Of a stretch of 64,000 nucleotides of DNA, positions 62,301 through 64,000 are shown in pieces; within the stretch, counting starts at the first letter, position 1; every line of letters begins with the position of its first letter. Both the position numbers and the translations under genes were made by a program. This stretch comes from Polynucleobacter sp. MWH-Berg-3C6 (GTDB lineage Bacteria > Pseudomonadota > Gammaproteobacteria > Burkholderiales > Burkholderiaceae). The stretch spans positions 62,001 through 126,000 of the forward strand of contig NZ_JACVPN010000002.1 of NCBI RefSeq assembly GCF_018881855.1, written 5' to 3'. The notes beneath the pieces were generated by a model. It was not told where the DNA came from and made no database searches. It worked only from the letters and a program-made list of their open reading frames with translations.

Positions 62301-62996
62301 ATGCAATTACTGCCAACTCCTTTTCGCGCTCTAGTCATTGGCTCTTCCGGAACTATCGGAATGGCTTTTGTAGATCTGCTGAAAAAGAATCCTGCCTGCT
62401 CAGAGGTAATAGGCATTCATCGTCAATCAGAGTTCCCAATTGACTATCAACATTTTGAATCCATTGAATCTAGTGCTAATGCGCTTGCTCAGATGGCACC
62501 TTTTCAACTGATTATCAATGCCGTTGGGGTTTTGCATACGAGCAACTGGATGCCAGAAAAGAGGCTAGATGATCTCAATGCCGAACAACTGATGGAGCTT
62601 ATGAGCATTAATGCCATTGGTCCGGCGCTAACCATTCGTCATTTCTCCAAATTACTGGATCCCAAAAATAGCATTATGGTGACCCTATCAGCTAAAGTTG
62701 GCAGCATTGAAGATAACCGTCTTGGCGGGTGGTACAGCTATCGCAGCTCAAAGGCAGCTCTGAATATGCTTTTGAAAACGGCATCTATCGAGTGGGCTCG
62801 CACAAAACCGAATACTGCCTTAATCGCAATGCATCCTGGCACAGTGAACTCTAGACTCTCCAAACCCTTTCGTGGAGAGCAAATTGGCAGGCCTGCAGAC
62901 CAAGCGGTAACCGATATGTTTAAGGTAATTGAAAATCTCCAGAAAGAAGATTCAGGAAGCTTTATATCGTATTCAGGTGAAAAGCTACCTTGGTAA
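62301..62996 (+). CDS. short-chain dehydrogenase/reductase (SDR) family protein
   Basis: 231 residues from the ATG at 62301; the frame goes back to 62229 but lacks the typical start. The NAD(P) motif is GSSGTIG near residue 14. NAVGVLHT is the NNAG-like strand, and YRSSK is the catalytic Y-x-x-x-K. Resembles the C-factor/CsgA-like SDR group. Substrate unknown. Convergent with the exonuclease fusion gene by 11 bp. Confidence 0.85.
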   Translation: MQLLPTPFRALVIGSSGTIGMAFVDLLKKNPACSEVIGIHRQSEFPIDYQHFESIESSANALAQMAPFQLIINAVGVLHTSNWMPEKRLDDLNAEQLMELMSINAIGPALTIRHFSKLLDPKNSIMVTLSAKVGSIEDNRLGGWYSYRSSKAALNMLLKTASIEWARTKPNTALIAMHPGTVNSRLSKPFRGEQIGRPADQAVTDMFKVIENLQKEDSGSFISYSGEKLPW

Positions 62997-63007
62997 CAAA
63001 CTGATCG

Positions 63008-64000
63008 CTAATTGATATGAATCACTTGGTTTTTATATCGTCCTGCTAGCGCTTTTTTAACGATCTTATAGATATCTAAATCAAATTCGACATCACCGGT
63101 GCTTTTCAGTTCAGATAACTCATCTGCGTTAATAGCAGTCCCTAGGTAGCACCACTTATCCAGGACAATCATTTCGCCACCATCATCAATCGCAATTGGA
63201 CCCTCATAAGGCCAAACTTGCACCTTATACAGATTCATTGCAGTTTGAAGCTGCAGGTTATACATCTTGGCAGACATGGCGCCAATACATGCTCCGCTAC
63301 ATTGCTTTAACTGATATCCAAAACAGGGCTTTCCTTCTGCGCCCTTTTCTAGCCCCAACAGCACTTCGCATAAGCGATACTTTTTAGCAACTGCTTTGAG
63401 ATAAGAGTGCGCCTCTCTTTTGCTATAAAACAGGCCATATAAGTTATCTTGAAGGCCAGGTAGCAAATCTTTCTGATTAACTAGTGCTGGCACTAGCATT
63501 CCTGCAGAGTTTTGTTCTAGACTCCAGGCACACAGATCCTTAGAGCGACGAAGCTTGATATTCATACTGGGCATGCGCTCTTTAATGAGCTGAGACTCCA
63601 GAATTAAGGCTCCCAGCTCGCCACTGGTTTCTATCCAGTCAATGTCCCTGACCTGTAAAGAGAGTTTCATTTCTTTGCGCTGTGTAAGCGAACCCTGAAA
63701 ATGGCCCATCACCCTGCTTCGCAAAGAAATACTTTTTCCAATATACAAAGGGCTCTTGTTTTCGCCATAAAAAATATAGCAGCCTGGCGCATCTGGGATT
63801 GAGTCAATCAATTCCTGATCAATATTGGACGGCAAGCTTGCATTACCAATTAATTGATTGACGGCTTCAACTAATCGCTCTCTACCAACTGTTTTTTCAC
63901 ATACTTGCCAAAATTGAAGTAATAAATCAGCATCGCCAAGCGCCCTATGCCTTGCACTGACAACTAGGTCATGAGACTGAATAATGGTATCGAGGCTATG
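63008..64000 (-). CDS. DnaQ-type exonuclease/GIY-YIG endonuclease fusion, 5' partial
   Basis: The frame is open from 63008 through the window end (331 codons seen); an internal TTG at 63835 is not the true start. The first residues carry the ExoIII motif HRALGDA (H18, D23 of the seen part), so a DEDDh 3'-5' exonuclease lies upstream. A linker precedes a GIY-YIG nuclease domain: GCYIFYGENKSPLYIGKSISLRSRVMGHF. The rest (about 165 residues) holds CFGYQLKQCSGACIGAMS, as in UvrC/Cho-like proteins. It is likely a repair nuclease. N-terminal domain not in window. Confidence 0.85.
   Translation of the reverse strand, partial: HSLDTIIQSHDLVVSARHRALGDADLLLQFWQVCEKTVGRERLVEAVNQLIGNASLPSNIDQELIDSIPDAPGCYIFYGENKSPLYIGKSISLRSRVMGHFQGSLTQRKEMKLSLQVRDIDWIETSGELGALILESQLIKERMPSMNIKLRRSKDLCAWSLEQNSAGMLVPALVNQKDLLPGLQDNLYGLFYSKREAHSYLKAVAKKYRLCEVLLGLEKGAEGKPCFGYQLKQCSGACIGAMSAKMYNLQLQTAMNLYKVQVWPYEGPIAIDDGGEMIVLDKWCYLGTAINADELSELKSTGDVEFDLDIYKIVKKALAGRYKNQVIHIN

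Noticed and set aside
63008..63835. GIY-YIG gene starting at 63835 as a complete CDS
   Set aside because: That start is an internal TTG; the same frame continues to the window end with a DnaQ ExoIII motif.
1..64000. CRISPR arrays, insertion sequences, prophage genes or toxin-antitoxin pairs
   Set aside because: I saw no regularly spaced repeats, transposase or integrase motifs, phage structural genes or toxin families in reading the window.

Overview
The window looks like a chromosomal segment of a free-living betaproteobacterium, most likely Polynucleobacter or a close Burkholderiaceae relative. This is inferred from gene content: five orphan Bug-family (TctC-type) solute receptors, a tmRNA with an ANDERYALAA tag, a ubiG-gph pair, a short FixH/CcoH in the cbb3 oxidase locus, a phasin, compact gene spacing with many 4-nt overlaps, and moderate GC. 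No species-level call is possible without a search. Nearly every gene has a recognisable family. No phage, transposase, CRISPR array, rRNA or classical tRNA was seen.

Layout. 1-1.4 kb: 3' end of ubiG, gph, and tmRNA (ssrA). 1.4-5.0 kb (minus): an operon of Bug receptor, AhpD-like protein, pirin and methyltransferase. 5.1-6.2 kb: trhO (tRNA uridine hydroxylase) and a small ABM-type monooxygenase. 6.3-11.8 kb (plus): Bug receptor, MmgE/PrpD protein, D-2-hydroxyacid dehydrogenase, split chromate-type transporter and a second Bug receptor, apparently an uptake/catabolism unit for an organic acid. 11.8-13.3 kb (minus): crcB/fluC, a ygiD-like dioxygenase and two very small genes. 13.3-15.3 kb: M50 protease, cytochrome c' and cytochrome b561. 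15.3-23.5 kb: a catabolic cassette with a TAXI-TRAP importer, a mandelate-racemase-type dehydratase, a DapA-family aldolase/dehydratase and a 2-hydroxyacid dehydrogenase, bracketed by two paralogous 3-hydroxyacyl-CoA-dehydrogenase-like enzymes. 23.6-28.4 kb: M23 peptidase, universal stress protein, DUF2177, SulP transporter and a SafE-like membrane protein.

28.4-38.4 kb is a complete microaerobic respiration locus. It has fnr, ccoN-O-Q-P-G-H with a small membrane protein, and ccoS, ccoI and an MFS transporter translationally coupled to ccoI. A perfect FNR box lies 41.5 bp upstream of the inferred ccoN start site. 38.4-42.5 kb: two Bug receptors, a 2OG-Fe dioxygenase and a membrane-anchored TAXI protein. 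42.6-49.4 kb: the full cytochrome c maturation operon ccmABCDEFGHI (minus), which supplies the c-type haems of CcoO, CcoP and cytochrome c'.

49.6-57.5 kb: stress and housekeeping genes, namely quinone oxidoreductase, DUF2452, lipoprotein SodC, a DUF3833 / chalcone-isomerase-like / DCC trio, DUF2237 plus HDAC-like deacetylase, phasin, nitroreductase, DsbA/FrnE-like protein and a double-cupin ChrR-like protein. 57.7-62.0 kb: serine hydrolase, Tat-exported gamma-glutamyltransferase and secreted L-asparaginase, bracketed by two imperfect 28-bp direct repeats. 62.3-64 kb: an SDR protein and the 3' part of a DnaQ-exonuclease/GIY-YIG fusion running off the window end.

Only one recognisable DNA-binding transcription regulator (FNR) was seen in 64 kb, which fits a streamlined genome. 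I found no clearly undescribed large system. The best leads are the MFS-ccoI coupling, the repeat-bracketed amidohydrolase block, the paralogue-bracketed sugar-acid cassette, and several small unannotated membrane or basic proteins.
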